This document shows positions 15,868-24,516 of a stretch of 64,000 bases of DNA, one piece after another (within the stretch, counting starts at the first letter, position 1; every line of letters starts with the position of its first letter). The notes under the pieces were generated by a model. It saw only the letters and a program-made list of their open reading frames with translations, was not told the DNA's origin and did no database searches. Origin of the DNA: an uncultured Coriobacteriales bacterium. Its GTDB lineage: Bacteria > Actinomycetota > Coriobacteriia > Coriobacteriales > UMGS124. The position numbers and the translations under genes are program-made. Location: NCBI GenBank assembly GCA_902464015.1, contig CABQHM010000001.1, positions 98,560-162,559 on the forward strand, given 5' to 3'.

Positions 15868-17250
15868 ATGAGAAAGACCCTCTATCTCGAATGCGCGTCG
15901 GGCATCAGCGGCGACATGGTCGTCGCATCCCTGCTCGATTTGGGGGCCGATGAGCAGCGCCTGCGCAAGACGCTCGCAAGTCTGCCGCTCACGGGGTACG
16001 AGGTCGTCGTGAGCGAGGTGGCGAAGAACGGTGTGCGCGCCCGCGACTTCGACGTGCGACTCCAGGCCGAGCTGGAAAACCACGACCACGACATGGCGTG
16101 GCTCTACGGCCATCTTGAAGGTGATGCCACGTGCGCCCATGCGCACGAGCATGGGCAGGCCGAAAATTCCAGGCACGACCACGATCACTCCCATGCGCAT
16201 GAGGGTGAGCATTCCCACGAGGGCGCGCACCACCACCATGAGCATCGCAGTCTGGCCGATGTTCTTGCCATCATCGACGCCGGCACGTTGACCCAACGCG
16301 CAAGGTGCACGGCCCAGCGCGTATTCGAGGTCCTGGCCCAGGCGGAGGCGCAGGCGCACGGCACTACGCCGGAAATGGTCCACTTCCACGAGGTGGGTGC
16401 CGTCGACTCCATCGTCGACATAGTATCGGCGGCCGTGTGTCTCGATGCGCTCGACATCGACGAGGTCGTGGTCCCCTTTCTTTGCGAGGGAAGCGGAACC
16501 GTGCGCTGCGCGCATGGCATACTGCCCGTGCCCGTGCCTGCTGTATGCGCCACGGTGGCTCAGCACGGCATCGCCCTGCATGTACTGCCTGTCCAGGGCG
16601 AACTCGTCACGCCCACAGGTGCAGCCATCGTGGCTGCAACGCGCACACAGGACAAGCTGCCCGCCGCTTTCCGCATCATCGCGACCGGCGTGGGGGCCGG
16701 CAAGCGCGACAACAAGGGAACAAGCGGCATCCTACGCGCGCACCTCATTGAAACGGATGCACCGCAGCACAGCGACGCGCAAGAAGACACCACGCCTCGC
16801 GAAATCTGGAAGCTCGAGTGTGATGTGGACGACTGCACGGGAGAAGCGCTCGGCTATTGCATGGAAGCGTTGCTCGCAGCGGGTGCAAAAGAGGCCCACT
16901 TCGTCCCCGTCTTTACAAAGAAAAACCGCCCCGCGTGGCAGATTCAAGTCATCTGCGACGAGGGGCGGCGCGAGTGCTGCGAGAATATTCTCTTCTTGAA
17001 CACGACCACCATCGGCGTGAGGCGTCAGCGCATGGAGCGCACGGTGCTTGTACGCAGGTCCTGCAAGGTGGCGACCCCGCTTGGCACAGTAGAAGCCAAG
17101 ACGGTGGAGCTTCCCGGCGGGCAGACGCGCACAATGCCCGAGCACGACAGCCTTGCAGCCCTTGCGCACGCAAGCGGCAAGGGCTACCAGGAAGTTTTGC
17201 GCATCGCGCTTGCTAGCATGCTGCCTGAATCACCTTGCGGGCAAGCATAG
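15868..17250 (+). CDS. larC: LarC: nickel-pincer cofactor nickel insertase
   Basis: 460 residues. LarC inserts nickel into the bisthiocarboxylic acid mononucleotide (CTP-dependent cyclometallase). N-terminal LYLECASGISGDMVVASLLDLG, central EMVHFHEVGAVDSIVDI and VPVPAVCATV, C-terminal ECDVDDCTGEALGYC and MPEHDSL. Residues 72-126 are a linker extremely rich in His, a probable nickel-binding region. It is one uninterrupted frame, unlike the frameshifted larC1/larC2 of Lactiplantibacillus. GGAAAGGA precedes the ATG at 15868. The 3' end overlaps the convergent gene by 38 nt. LarE and LarA are not in the window. Confidence 0.93.
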   Translation: MRKTLYLECASGISGDMVVASLLDLGADEQRLRKTLASLPLTGYEVVVSEVAKNGVRARDFDVRLQAELENHDHDMAWLYGHLEGDATCAHAHEHGQAENSRHDHDHSHAHEGEHSHEGAHHHHEHRSLADVLAIIDAGTLTQRARCTAQRVFEVLAQAEAQAHGTTPEMVHFHEVGAVDSIVDIVSAAVCLDALDIDEVVVPFLCEGSGTVRCAHGILPVPVPAVCATVAQHGIALHVLPVQGELVTPTGAAIVAATRTQDKLPAAFRIIATGVGAGKRDNKGTSGILRAHLIETDAPQHSDAQEDTTPREIWKLECDVDDCTGEALGYCMEALLAAGAKEAHFVPVFTKKNRPAWQIQVICDEGRRECCENILFLNTTTIGVRRQRMERTVLVRRSCKVATPLGTVEAKTVELPGGQTRTMPEHDSLAALAHASGKGYQEVLRIALASMLPESPCGQA

Positions 17251-17782
17251 AGGCCTCGCCCTTTCCACTCTGGGCATCAAACGCGAGACGATCGATAATT
17301 GCCTGGCGCACGGCAGGGTCGATATCGACCTGGACAAACTCAACGAGCGCCTGAAGCATCTCAGGGTACTCCTCGTCGCCATGCATGCACTGGATGGCCT
17401 CGTCCATGAGCGGCCATGCCTTGCTCGACCACTCCGGGCCGCACATGCCCAGGCTCACGAAATAGAGGAACGCATTGAGGCGCACGAGGCCCGACTCTTC
17501 CTCGAACAGGCAGTCTTCGGCACTCGTAAATGCCTCGGCGACGGCCTCGGGCGCATAGGGCGCGATGTGGGCAAGCGCGTCAAGCGACTCCCACCGCGTC
17601 TGGGCCTCGGGGCGCCCGACGGCGCTCACGAGAACGTCGGCATAGGCGGCAACCTTTTCGGGAACAGAAACGCTGGCCACGGCAAAGGCGTGGGCGGCAA
17701 TCTGACGCTCCTTACGGCTGCGGCCAGAAAGGGCCTGCTGCCACAACTGCATTACCTGCTCTTCGGCTGACATGTCGCTCAT
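17213..17782 (-). CDS. Helical-repeat (HEAT-like) protein of unknown function
   Basis: 189 residues, soluble, no signal peptide. The sequence is helix after helix with HEAT-like spacing (RWESLDALAHIAPYAPEAVAEAF, LVRLNAFLYFVSLG, DPAVRQAIIDRLAF), and no catalytic motif is visible. It may be a scaffold. It is convergent with larC and overlaps its coding end by 38 nt, so no terminator separates them. The rlmKL terminator at 17850-17900 lies upstream of it. Confidence 0.55.
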   Translation of the reverse strand: MSDMSAEEQVMQLWQQALSGRSRKERQIAAHAFAVASVSVPEKVAAYADVLVSAVGRPEAQTRWESLDALAHIAPYAPEAVAEAFTSAEDCLFEEESGLVRLNAFLYFVSLGMCGPEWSSKAWPLMDEAIQCMHGDEEYPEMLQALVEFVQVDIDPAVRQAIIDRLAFDAQSGKGEASMLARKVIQAAC

Positions 17783-17849
17783 AGCTGCCCCCTGATTGAC
17801 TTGGTTGATGTAGACCTCCCATTTTAGTCAAAAGGGCAGGAAAAAGGCA

Positions 17850-17900
17850 CCTCGCCGCTGGCCCTTGTCTCAAAAACCAAACAAACGGCCAGCGGCGAGG
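17850..17900 (-). terminator. Terminator of the rlmKL-like gene
   Basis: CCTCGCCGCTGGCC (17850-17863) pairs perfectly with GGCCAGCGGCGAGG (17887-17900) around a 23-nt A/C-rich loop. On the minus strand the stem is followed by TGCCTTTTTCC, a typical intrinsic terminator tail. Confidence 0.85.
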
Positions 17901-17908
17901 ATGCAAAC

Positions 17909-20272
17909 TTAGCGAACGCGACGAGCCAGATAGCAGTGATGGATGCGAGCGTTGCGCTCGAAGTCGCGCGGAATGGTGGAGGCGGTCACATCCTCGAGCT
18001 CGATGCCGGCCTTGTCGAGCTTCTCAAGGTCGGGCTCAAAACCGCGCAGGTTGCACGAGAAGATGATCGAGCCGGTGCGCGTGAGAAGGCGCGATGCGCC
18101 GATGATGAGCTCGGAGTGGTCGACCTGCACGTCAAAGCCGCGCTTGTGCATGCGCGCGGAGTTGGAGAACGTCGGCGGGTCGATGTAGATGAGGTCCCAG
18201 CGGTTGCCGGTGCGGCGCTGCTGCGAGATCCACGGCATGACGTCGGCCTGCACGTACTCGTGCATGGGGCCGGAGAAGCCGTTCTGCTCCATGTTGCGCT
18301 GCGCCCACGCCAGATAGGTCTTGCTCATGTCCACCGTGGTGGTCTGATATGCGTCACCCGCAGCCGCATAACAGCTGGCAGCGCCGGTGTAGGCAAACAG
18401 GTTGAGGAACCGCACGCGGCTCGAGCGCTCGGCGATCATCGAGCGCACGATGCGGTGGTCGAGGAAGAGACCGGTGTCGAGGTAGTCGGAGAAGTTGACC
18501 TCAAAGAGCAGGCCGCCCTCCTCGACAAGGGCCGTGCGGCCCTGACGGACGCGCTCGGAGTACTGCGAGCCGCCCTTGGAGTGGCGGCGCACCTTGAGGA
18601 AGACGTTCTCGGGATCGACGCCGAGCACGCGCGGCGTGATGGCGAGCGCGTCGGCCAAACGGCGCTGGGCCAGGTTCTGGTCGATGCCGCGAGGAGCGGC
18701 GTACTCGCTCATGACAACCCAACGACCAGGCGTGATGTCGCTTCCCTGGTAGAGGTCGATGCTCACCGCGTAATCGGGCAGATCGGCGTCATAGATGCGG
18801 TAGCAGCTGATGTTCTCCCTGCGGGCCCACTTGCCTGCAGCCTTGGCGGCCTTGTGCAGGCGCGCCGCAAACTGGTCGGAAGCAGGCACGAGCACGTCGA
18901 TCTGGCCGGCGTCACCGGGAAGGTCGATGGTATGGAAGAGCTGCGGGGCAGGTGCGGCCTGGGCGGCACGGGAACCCTCGAGGGCCTCGCCCTCAGACTG
19001 GGAAGCGTCCTCGTCCTTGGCGCCGGCCGCGGCCTTCTGCACCATGGCGCGGGCAGCCTGGGCGGCGCTGGGGAAGACGAGGATGGAGGCGTCGTCCTTG
19101 CCGTTGATGACGTTGCACACAACCTCGGGCTCGATGGAGAGCGTGCGCTGGAGGATGTCGGTGGTGACGAGGGCCGCAAGGGGCGCCTCGGCCAGCTGCT
19201 CGCCACGGGTGAGGGCCGCCATGGCCGCCAGGCGGGCAGGCAGGTCGCCCATGAGGCCCACGATGCCCTCGTCGGGCAGGGCACACACCACGACGGGGTC
19301 GCTCAGGCGCTCCTCCCCCAGGTCGAGCACGGCGGGGCCACAGGCCTGGACGTCGAGCAGGCCGTCGACACCGGCGCGCTTGGCCATGTCGGCGAGCTCC
19401 ACGCGTGCCGCGGGGTCGGTGCAGGCAACGCTCACGCGCACGCCGCATGCGCGCCCCGCCTCAAAGCGGGCCTGGGCGTCGCGCAGGATCTCGTCCCATG
19501 CCTGGGCGTCATGGCCGAGCCAGCCGGTGAAGCCCCAGTAGCGCTTTACGAGGCGCGGAGCGCGGTCGGCGGCGATGCATGCGGCCTCGACGTCGAGCGC
19601 GGGCGAGGTGCCGAGCGGGTCGACGAGATGGGCGCGGTTGTTGCGACGGCAGACCTTGGTCCAATCTGCCAGGCTGAGCAGCAGGTCGGCCATGTCCTCG
19701 CGCACGAAACCCGCACGGCCAGAGGCGACGCGGCCGCGGGAAGGCACGCGATACCCATGGTCGATGAGCGAGCCGCCGCCCAGGTCGAGCGAGAAGAGCG
19801 TCTTGTTGGCACGCACGGTGGCCACAATGCGCACATCGGGACGGTCGACGTCAACGAAGGGGCGGCTGCCGCGCAGCTCGCGCAGACGGTCGCAGATGGC
19901 ATCCTTCACGCGCAGGGTCGCAAAGCGCATGTCGCGCACGCCGTCGTTGCCGCCGCGCGCCTCAACGGCGATGGTGGCGTTCTCGCCGACGTGGCGCTCC
20001 CACGGGAACGCCTTTGCGGCCTCGTACAGCTCGTCGATGCTTGCCACGGGGTAGCGCCCCAAGACGAGCGTGACACGGCTTGCCAAGCGCGCCCACAGGC
20101 ATACCCGATACGCGCAGGCAAGATCGCCGTAAAACGAGACGCTGCCGCGCAGGGGCCTGATGCGACGCGCACCCAGCCCATGGAGCTCCTGGGCGAGCGG
20201 CTCCTCGAAGCCTGCGGGACACAGTGCCGCGAACTCAAGCTCGGCGGCGGTATTGTCGATGTCGGTGCCCAT
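17909..20272 (-). CDS. rlmKL: RlmKL-type 23S rRNA methyltransferase, first methyltransferase domain degenerate
   Basis: 787 residues, colinear with E. coli RlmL. A THUMP domain (about 60-165) is followed by an UPF0020-type domain (about 180-390) and a second Rossmann methyltransferase (about 560-787). The second half, RlmK-like (m7G2069), is intact: LNLFAYTGAASCYAAAG and DPPTFSNS. The first half, RlmL-like (m2G2445), keeps YWGFTGWLGHDAQAWDEI but has DPLGTSPALDVEAA where DPxCGSGTLxIEAA is expected, and ALPD (331-334) where NPPY is expected. The first site is therefore probably inactive. It follows the dehydrogenase gene by 17 nt and has AGGAAGGA upstream. Confidence 0.88.
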   Translation of the reverse strand: MGTDIDNTAAELEFAALCPAGFEEPLAQELHGLGARRIRPLRGSVSFYGDLACAYRVCLWARLASRVTLVLGRYPVASIDELYEAAKAFPWERHVGENATIAVEARGGNDGVRDMRFATLRVKDAICDRLRELRGSRPFVDVDRPDVRIVATVRANKTLFSLDLGGGSLIDHGYRVPSRGRVASGRAGFVREDMADLLLSLADWTKVCRRNNRAHLVDPLGTSPALDVEAACIAADRAPRLVKRYWGFTGWLGHDAQAWDEILRDAQARFEAGRACGVRVSVACTDPAARVELADMAKRAGVDGLLDVQACGPAVLDLGEERLSDPVVVCALPDEGIVGLMGDLPARLAAMAALTRGEQLAEAPLAALVTTDILQRTLSIEPEVVCNVINGKDDASILVFPSAAQAARAMVQKAAAGAKDEDASQSEGEALEGSRAAQAAPAPQLFHTIDLPGDAGQIDVLVPASDQFAARLHKAAKAAGKWARRENISCYRIYDADLPDYAVSIDLYQGSDITPGRWVVMSEYAAPRGIDQNLAQRRLADALAITPRVLGVDPENVFLKVRRHSKGGSQYSERVRQGRTALVEEGGLLFEVNFSDYLDTGLFLDHRIVRSMIAERSSRVRFLNLFAYTGAASCYAAAGDAYQTTTVDMSKTYLAWAQRNMEQNGFSGPMHEYVQADVMPWISQQRRTGNRWDLIYIDPPTFSNSARMHKRGFDVQVDHSELIIGASRLLTRTGSIIFSCNLRGFEPDLEKLDKAGIELEDVTASTIPRDFERNARIHHCYLARRVR

Positions 20273-20289
20273 AAGCGTAGGGTCCTTCC

Positions 20290-21402
20290 TTACTCTCGAG
20301 ACCCGGACGGGTCGTAGAAACTCTCCAGGCCATAGGCCTGGGCAAAATCAAAGTCTTCAAAATCCTCGTCGTCATCATCGGCGTCATGGACCTGGTTGCA
20401 AGCGTTGTCATGATCGTGGTTATGGCCGCAACCGCATGCATCGCCACCCGCGTGTCCATGCTCCTCGTCCTCGTCAAAATCAGAGGTACCCAGGGCCGAC
20501 CAGTCCAGGCCATGGCTGGCACAGGTCTGCTCGTCCTCATACATGAGGGCAACAGCCTGCGTGCCGAGTTTGCCTGCACCGATCGCGGAAAGCACGCCAT
20601 AGAGGTCGCGAGCCGTGTCAACACCAGGAAGCGTGAGTTCCATGGACTCGGCTGCCTGCTCGATAAGGTCGATGTCCTTCACGTAGTGGTCGACGGTGAA
20701 GCCGGGCGCATAGTCACCCGCGAGCACCTTGGGCCCAAAGGTCGAAAGCGCCTTGGAATCGGCCATGCCACCAGCGAGGGCGTCGAGGGTCTGAGCGAGG
20801 TCAAGGCCGGCCTGCTTAGCAAAGGCGAGACCCTCGGCAAAGCCTACCATTGCGCCGGCGAGCGCCGTCTGGTTGGCGAGCTTGGCAAGCTGACCCTTGC
20901 CAGCCGCACCAAAACACACGATTTTCGAGCCCATGCAGGCAAGCACGTCGCGCACGCCGGCGAGCGTCTCGGCGTCGGTGCCACAGAAGATGGTGAGCGT
21001 GCCTGCCGCCGCACCCTGGGGGCCGCCCGTGACAGGGGCGTCGAAGGCATGCTTGCCGGAGAGCTCGGCGACCTCGGAGATGTCGCGTGCGAGCTGCGGG
21101 GAGGACGTGGTCATGTCGATGAGGTAGGCGCCGGGCGCACTGACCTCGAGAATGCCGTCGTGACTCAGGTAGAGGTCCTCAACATCGGAGGGAGTGCCCA
21201 CCATGGTGATGACGACGTCGGCATCGCGCACGGCAGAGGCGACGTCGGGGGCAAGCTGGGCCCCGCGGGCAACGAGGGGGGTGCACTTTTCGGGAGTGCG
21301 ATTGAATACGCGCAGCTCATGGCCAGCGTCGATGAGGTGGCCCGCCATAGCGGCCCCCATCGTGCCGCAGCCGATGAAAGCTATCGTGCGCTTTGAGGTC
21401 AT
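20290..21402 (-). CDS. Beta-hydroxyacid dehydrogenase (3-hydroxyisobutyrate dehydrogenase family) with His/Asp-rich tail
   Basis: 370 residues. Residues 1 to about 295 are a typical NAD(P)-dependent family member: IAFIGCGTMGAAMAGHLIDAGHELRVFNRT, DAPVTGGPQGAAAGTL, then the catalytic-lysine region KLANQTALAGAMVGFAEGLAF. It should oxidise 3-hydroxyisobutyrate, D-glycerate or a similar acid; the substrate cannot be read. The last 70 residues are not part of the family: an Asp/Glu/His/Cys-rich tail with HGHAGGDACGCGHNHDHD, suggestive of metal binding. The start follows AAAGGAC. It appears to be in one unit with degV upstream and rlmKL downstream. Confidence 0.85.
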   Translation of the reverse strand: MTSKRTIAFIGCGTMGAAMAGHLIDAGHELRVFNRTPEKCTPLVARGAQLAPDVASAVRDADVVITMVGTPSDVEDLYLSHDGILEVSAPGAYLIDMTTSSPQLARDISEVAELSGKHAFDAPVTGGPQGAAAGTLTIFCGTDAETLAGVRDVLACMGSKIVCFGAAGKGQLAKLANQTALAGAMVGFAEGLAFAKQAGLDLAQTLDALAGGMADSKALSTFGPKVLAGDYAPGFTVDHYVKDIDLIEQAAESMELTLPGVDTARDLYGVLSAIGAGKLGTQAVALMYEDEQTCASHGLDWSALGTSDFDEDEEHGHAGGDACGCGHNHDHDNACNQVHDADDDDEDFEDFDFAQAYGLESFYDPSGSRE

Positions 21403-21456
21403 GGATGTCCTTTCACAGTCGAGGCGCCCGCAGGCGCCCCGTCGAAACAACGTGTG

Positions 21457-22395
21457 TTATCGCTTGGATGCCCGCGCGTCCTGCGCACGGTCGGTGCCCC
21501 AGAAGGCCAAGGCCACCATTCCGGGACCGACATGGCCGCCGATAGTGGGGTCGAGCGTGAAGCGCTGTATGGAGGGGCAGGCATCGCCCAGCTCGGCGCG
21601 TACCATCTCCTCGACCGCTTCGGCCGCCTCGGTATCGTCGGCGTCGACGATACCGATCATGTGCTCGGCATCACCGCGATAGAACTCCTTGAACTTCTTC
21701 ACGAGACCCTTGAGCGCCTTCTTGCGACCGCGCGACACGCCCGTCAGTGTGAGCGAGCCGTCGAGGCCATACGTAAGGTCGGCCTTCATGTCGAGCACAG
21801 CGGAGACGGACGCAGCCGCCTTGGGCACGCGGCCGCCGGCAACGAGCCAATCGAGCGACTCGAGGGTGAAGTAGCCGTGGATGCGATGCTTGTTGGCCTC
21901 AACCCACTCGACGATCTCGCACATCGTCTTGCCCTCGTCGCGCAGCTTGCATGCCGCTTGGCACAGAAGGGTCGCCGTGAGGGAAGGAGCGCAGGAGTCA
22001 ATGACCGCAAGGTCGAAATCCGGGTGCTCGTCCTTCAAAAGGTACGCGGCCTGGCGAGCGTCGTTCACCGAGCTCGAAAGGCCACCGGTAAGCGAAAGGT
22101 ACATCGTGGGCACGCCGTCTTCGGCGCAGGCGCGGAAGATTTCCACGAACTCGCCCGTGGGCACGGCGCTCGTCAAGACGCGCTCGCCGGCGCGCATCCT
22201 ATCGTAGAACTCCTTGACCCCTATCGACTTGTACTGGTCATCCCAATGCTGGCCGTCGGCCATGACAAAGGGGAACTCCACCACATCGACGCCCATGCGC
22301 TCGGCAAGCTCATCGGTGACAGCGGAGGTGGAGTCGAGGATGATGCGACAGGCGGGATGGGTCGAGAACGTCTTGAAGTGCGACACAGCTGCCAT
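21457..22395 (-). CDS. DegV family fatty-acid-binding protein
   Basis: 312 residues. DegV-fold: IILDSTSAVTDELAERMGVDVVEFP near the start, TSAVPTGEF, YLSLTGGLSSSVNDAR, and GRVPKAAASVSAVLDMKADL. DegV proteins bind fatty acids, and the FakB members present them to a fatty acid kinase; no FakA gene is in the window. The ATG at 22395 is preceded by AAAGGTG. Cytoplasmic. Confidence 0.9.
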   Translation of the reverse strand: MAAVSHFKTFSTHPACRIILDSTSAVTDELAERMGVDVVEFPFVMADGQHWDDQYKSIGVKEFYDRMRAGERVLTSAVPTGEFVEIFRACAEDGVPTMYLSLTGGLSSSVNDARQAAYLLKDEHPDFDLAVIDSCAPSLTATLLCQAACKLRDEGKTMCEIVEWVEANKHRIHGYFTLESLDWLVAGGRVPKAAASVSAVLDMKADLTYGLDGSLTLTGVSRGRKKALKGLVKKFKEFYRGDAEHMIGIVDADDTEAAEAVEEMVRAELGDACPSIQRFTLDPTIGGHVGPGMVALAFWGTDRAQDARASKR

Positions 22396-22467
22396 AGGGC
22401 ACCTTTCATGAAACAAGGCGGGGCGACCACGCAGGCCGCCCCGCCCGAAACTCGATTGACTTGCCTG

Positions 22468-23061
22468 TTACTGAGCCATCGCGGGCGCGGGGGCAATCGG
22501 CTTCAGGATACCGAAGCCGCCGTCCTTGCGACGGTAGATGACGTTGACGTCGCCCGTGTCCTTGTTGGTGAACACGAAGAAGTCGTGGCCGAGCAGATCG
22601 GTCTGGAGCAGGGCCTGGTCGACGGAGAGCTCGGTGAACTCGATGAGCTTCTCGCGCAGAATCTCCTCGGAGTCCTCCTCAACCGCGGGCTCAGCAGGCT
22701 GCTCGATGAGGTCGGCAAGGTCAACCTCGCTGGCGGGCGCAGGAGCGGCGCCGCGCTGACGACGGTCGACGACGCGCGTCTTGTACTTGCGCAGCTGGCG
22801 GGAAACGCGGTCGGCTGCAAGGTCGATGGCGGCGTACATGTCCACAGCGGCCTCGCTGACACGCACGACGGCGCCCTTCACACGCACGGTGACCTCAACG
22901 ACCTGGGGAACCGGGTTGGACGGGTTGTGCTCGACGCGCAGCACGGTCTCGGCTTCCATAGGCATATCAAGCACGTTGGTGGCAGCCTGGAGCTTTTCCT
23001 CGACGTAAGAACGCATGGCAGCGGTGACTTCGATGCCACGACCGGTGACGGTGATGTTCAT
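22468..23061 (-). CDS. hpf: Ribosome hibernation promoting factor, long form
   Basis: 197 residues. An N-terminal HPF/YfiA domain (MNITVTGRGIEVTAAMRSYVEEKL, about 1-100) is joined by an acidic linker to the C-terminal dimerisation domain (FVFTNKDTGDVNVIYRRKDGGFGILKP). The long form drives 100S ribosome dimerisation in stationary phase. The start follows AGGAG at 7 nt; the longer frame upstream runs into non-coding sequence. Confidence 0.95.
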   Translation of the reverse strand: MNITVTGRGIEVTAAMRSYVEEKLQAATNVLDMPMEAETVLRVEHNPSNPVPQVVEVTVRVKGAVVRVSEAAVDMYAAIDLAADRVSRQLRKYKTRVVDRRQRGAAPAPASEVDLADLIEQPAEPAVEEDSEEILREKLIEFTELSVDQALLQTDLLGHDFFVFTNKDTGDVNVIYRRKDGGFGILKPIAPAPAMAQ

Positions 23062-23183
23062 ACTCGCTCCTATCTCTCGACTTACTGGATGGCCAAAGCA
23101 TACCCCATCTTTGACAGAATATGTTCGTGACTGCGGCAAATGGTGGCAGATAGAAAGCGGCCGTTTTGTCACCAGGGGCGCGA

Positions 23184-24134
23184 TTACTCCTCGCCCTCGC
23201 CCTCCTGGGACTCCTCGGCCGCAGCCGCATCGGCAGCCGCCTGCGCGGCCTGGGCGTCGGCGTACTGCTGGGCAACGCCGTTGATGACGAGCTGGTTGGA
23301 CGAGGAGATGGTGGCGAGGTCGCCGACCCAACGCTTGCGGATGGCGCTGAGCTCACCGGAAGAGGTAAGCGCGTCGAACGCCGAGGTAACCGCGGAGGGC
23401 AGGCTCGTGTTGGTGGCGGCGATGGCCACACCGCGCGCATCGGCCAGGTAGAAGGCAGCGGCCAGGCTGATGTCGGAATAGCCCATGGCCAAATAGCCGC
23501 CCATGAACGAGTCGCACGCCACATAGGCCACACCGCCCGACTCAAGCGCCGCAAAGGCGTCGTTGAGCGTGGAGAAGCCGCTGAGCTGGGCGCCGGGGGC
23601 CGCCTGCTGGGTGGCGCGGGCGCTCGCGGAGTCGTTCTGCACGCCGACCGTGGCACCCTCGAGGTCGGTGTCAGAAAGCGTCCCGGAGAAGTTGCGGGCA
23701 AAGACGGCAGGTGCCGACTCGGCATAGTTGCCCACGAGGACCTCGCTGCCGGGCAGCGTGGAGGTGCTCACTCCCATGGCAATGTCGCACGTGCCGCCCG
23801 CGGCGCCGTTGTAGGTGGCGCCGACGTTGACGAACTTGACCTCGCAGCCCAGCTGCGTGCCCAGGGCAAGGGCCACGTCGACGTCGATGCCCTGTAGGCG
23901 GGTGCCGTCGGAAGTGGGCCAGCAATAAGGGGCGTTGGAGGTGTTGACGCCCACCGTGAGGACGCCCTGCTCAAGCGTTGCGCCCGCCGGCAGACTCGAG
24001 ACCTGCTTGACGTTGCCCAGAGCCTCCTGGGTGGATGGGTAGTTTGCGCAACCCGTGCACAGGGCCGCCAGGCCCATCGCCGCAGCCGCACCCAACCCCG
24101 CCACAAAACGGCGGCGCGTCATCGTCTGGTACAT
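23184..24134 (-). CDS. Amino-acid-type ABC solute-binding lipoprotein with Tat-like signal
   Basis: 316 residues. Family 3 periplasmic-binding fold: LTVGVNTSNAPYCWP, GIDVDVALALGTQLGCEVKFV, DIAMGVSTST, ATVGVQNDSASA, AFYLADARGVAIAA. The N-terminus reads TRRRFVAGLGAAAAMGLAALCTGC, which has a twin-arginine motif (TRRRF) and a lipobox-like end with Cys29 as lipidated residue. Likely a surface-anchored polar amino acid receptor. No permease or ATPase gene is adjacent. AGGAG supports the ATG at 24134; the one at 24122 would still include the twin-arginine motif. A Glu/Ala-rich tail ends the protein. Confidence 0.85.
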   Translation of the reverse strand: MYQTMTRRRFVAGLGAAAAMGLAALCTGCANYPSTQEALGNVKQVSSLPAGATLEQGVLTVGVNTSNAPYCWPTSDGTRLQGIDVDVALALGTQLGCEVKFVNVGATYNGAAGGTCDIAMGVSTSTLPGSEVLVGNYAESAPAVFARNFSGTLSDTDLEGATVGVQNDSASARATQQAAPGAQLSGFSTLNDAFAALESGGVAYVACDSFMGGYLAMGYSDISLAAAFYLADARGVAIAATNTSLPSAVTSAFDALTSSGELSAIRKRWVGDLATISSSNQLVINGVAQQYADAQAAQAAADAAAAEESQEGEGEE

Positions 24135-24515
24135 CTTCGCAGGCTCCTGCCTCATCAGGGGGCGCACCAGGCGCGCCCCAACTTGCTTGTCAAGCGTTCC
24201 CCTCGCCTGACCTGGTATTTGACCCCACACTCGCGTGCTGGGACTTTCGCTACGGACGCCACGGCGCCCTCACTGGAGGCCCTCTCGCCCGCGGGGCTGT
24301 TTGCCCTCAAAGTATACGGGCGGCACGACTTACTTCTAGGACGCGCCATGCTCACCCCCGCGCGCACGCGGGTGGCTTACGTGGATCCTTTTGGCCGCGT
24401 TTGCCTTGGACTAAGGTTCGCCCCCGCAGGGGCTCCCCCGCAACCACAGACACGAGGAGAACCTGCTTAGCATACCAAAGCCCGATGTGTCCTGCGCGCG
24501 TCGTATACTTACGGC
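24135..24515. other. Divergent intergenic region, structured, no gene seen
   Basis: 381 bp between the solute-binding protein (-) and dinB (+). It holds GC hairpins (CCCGCG/CGCGGG near 24357-24372; GCCCC/GGGGC near 24422-24436) and an enclosing AGGTTC/GAACCT pairing (from 24414 to 24470). TATACT-like hexamers occur on the minus strand near 24316 and on the plus strand at 24504. An RNA or long leader is possible but nothing is recognised. Confidence 0.4.
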
Positions 24516-24516
24516 A
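24504..24516 (+). promoter_or_regulatory. -10 element of dinB giving a probable leaderless mRNA
   Basis: TATACT at 24504-24509 ends only 6 nt before the dinB ATG at 24516, and no ribosome binding site precedes the ATG. Transcription would start at or next to the start codon. No convincing -35 or SOS-box palindrome is visible. Confidence 0.5.

Noticed and set aside
24183..24470. 95-codon plus-strand open frame ahead of dinB
   Set aside because: Composition is Arg/Pro/Ala-rich with no recognisable domain, no ribosome binding site, and it overlaps the leader of the divergent gene.
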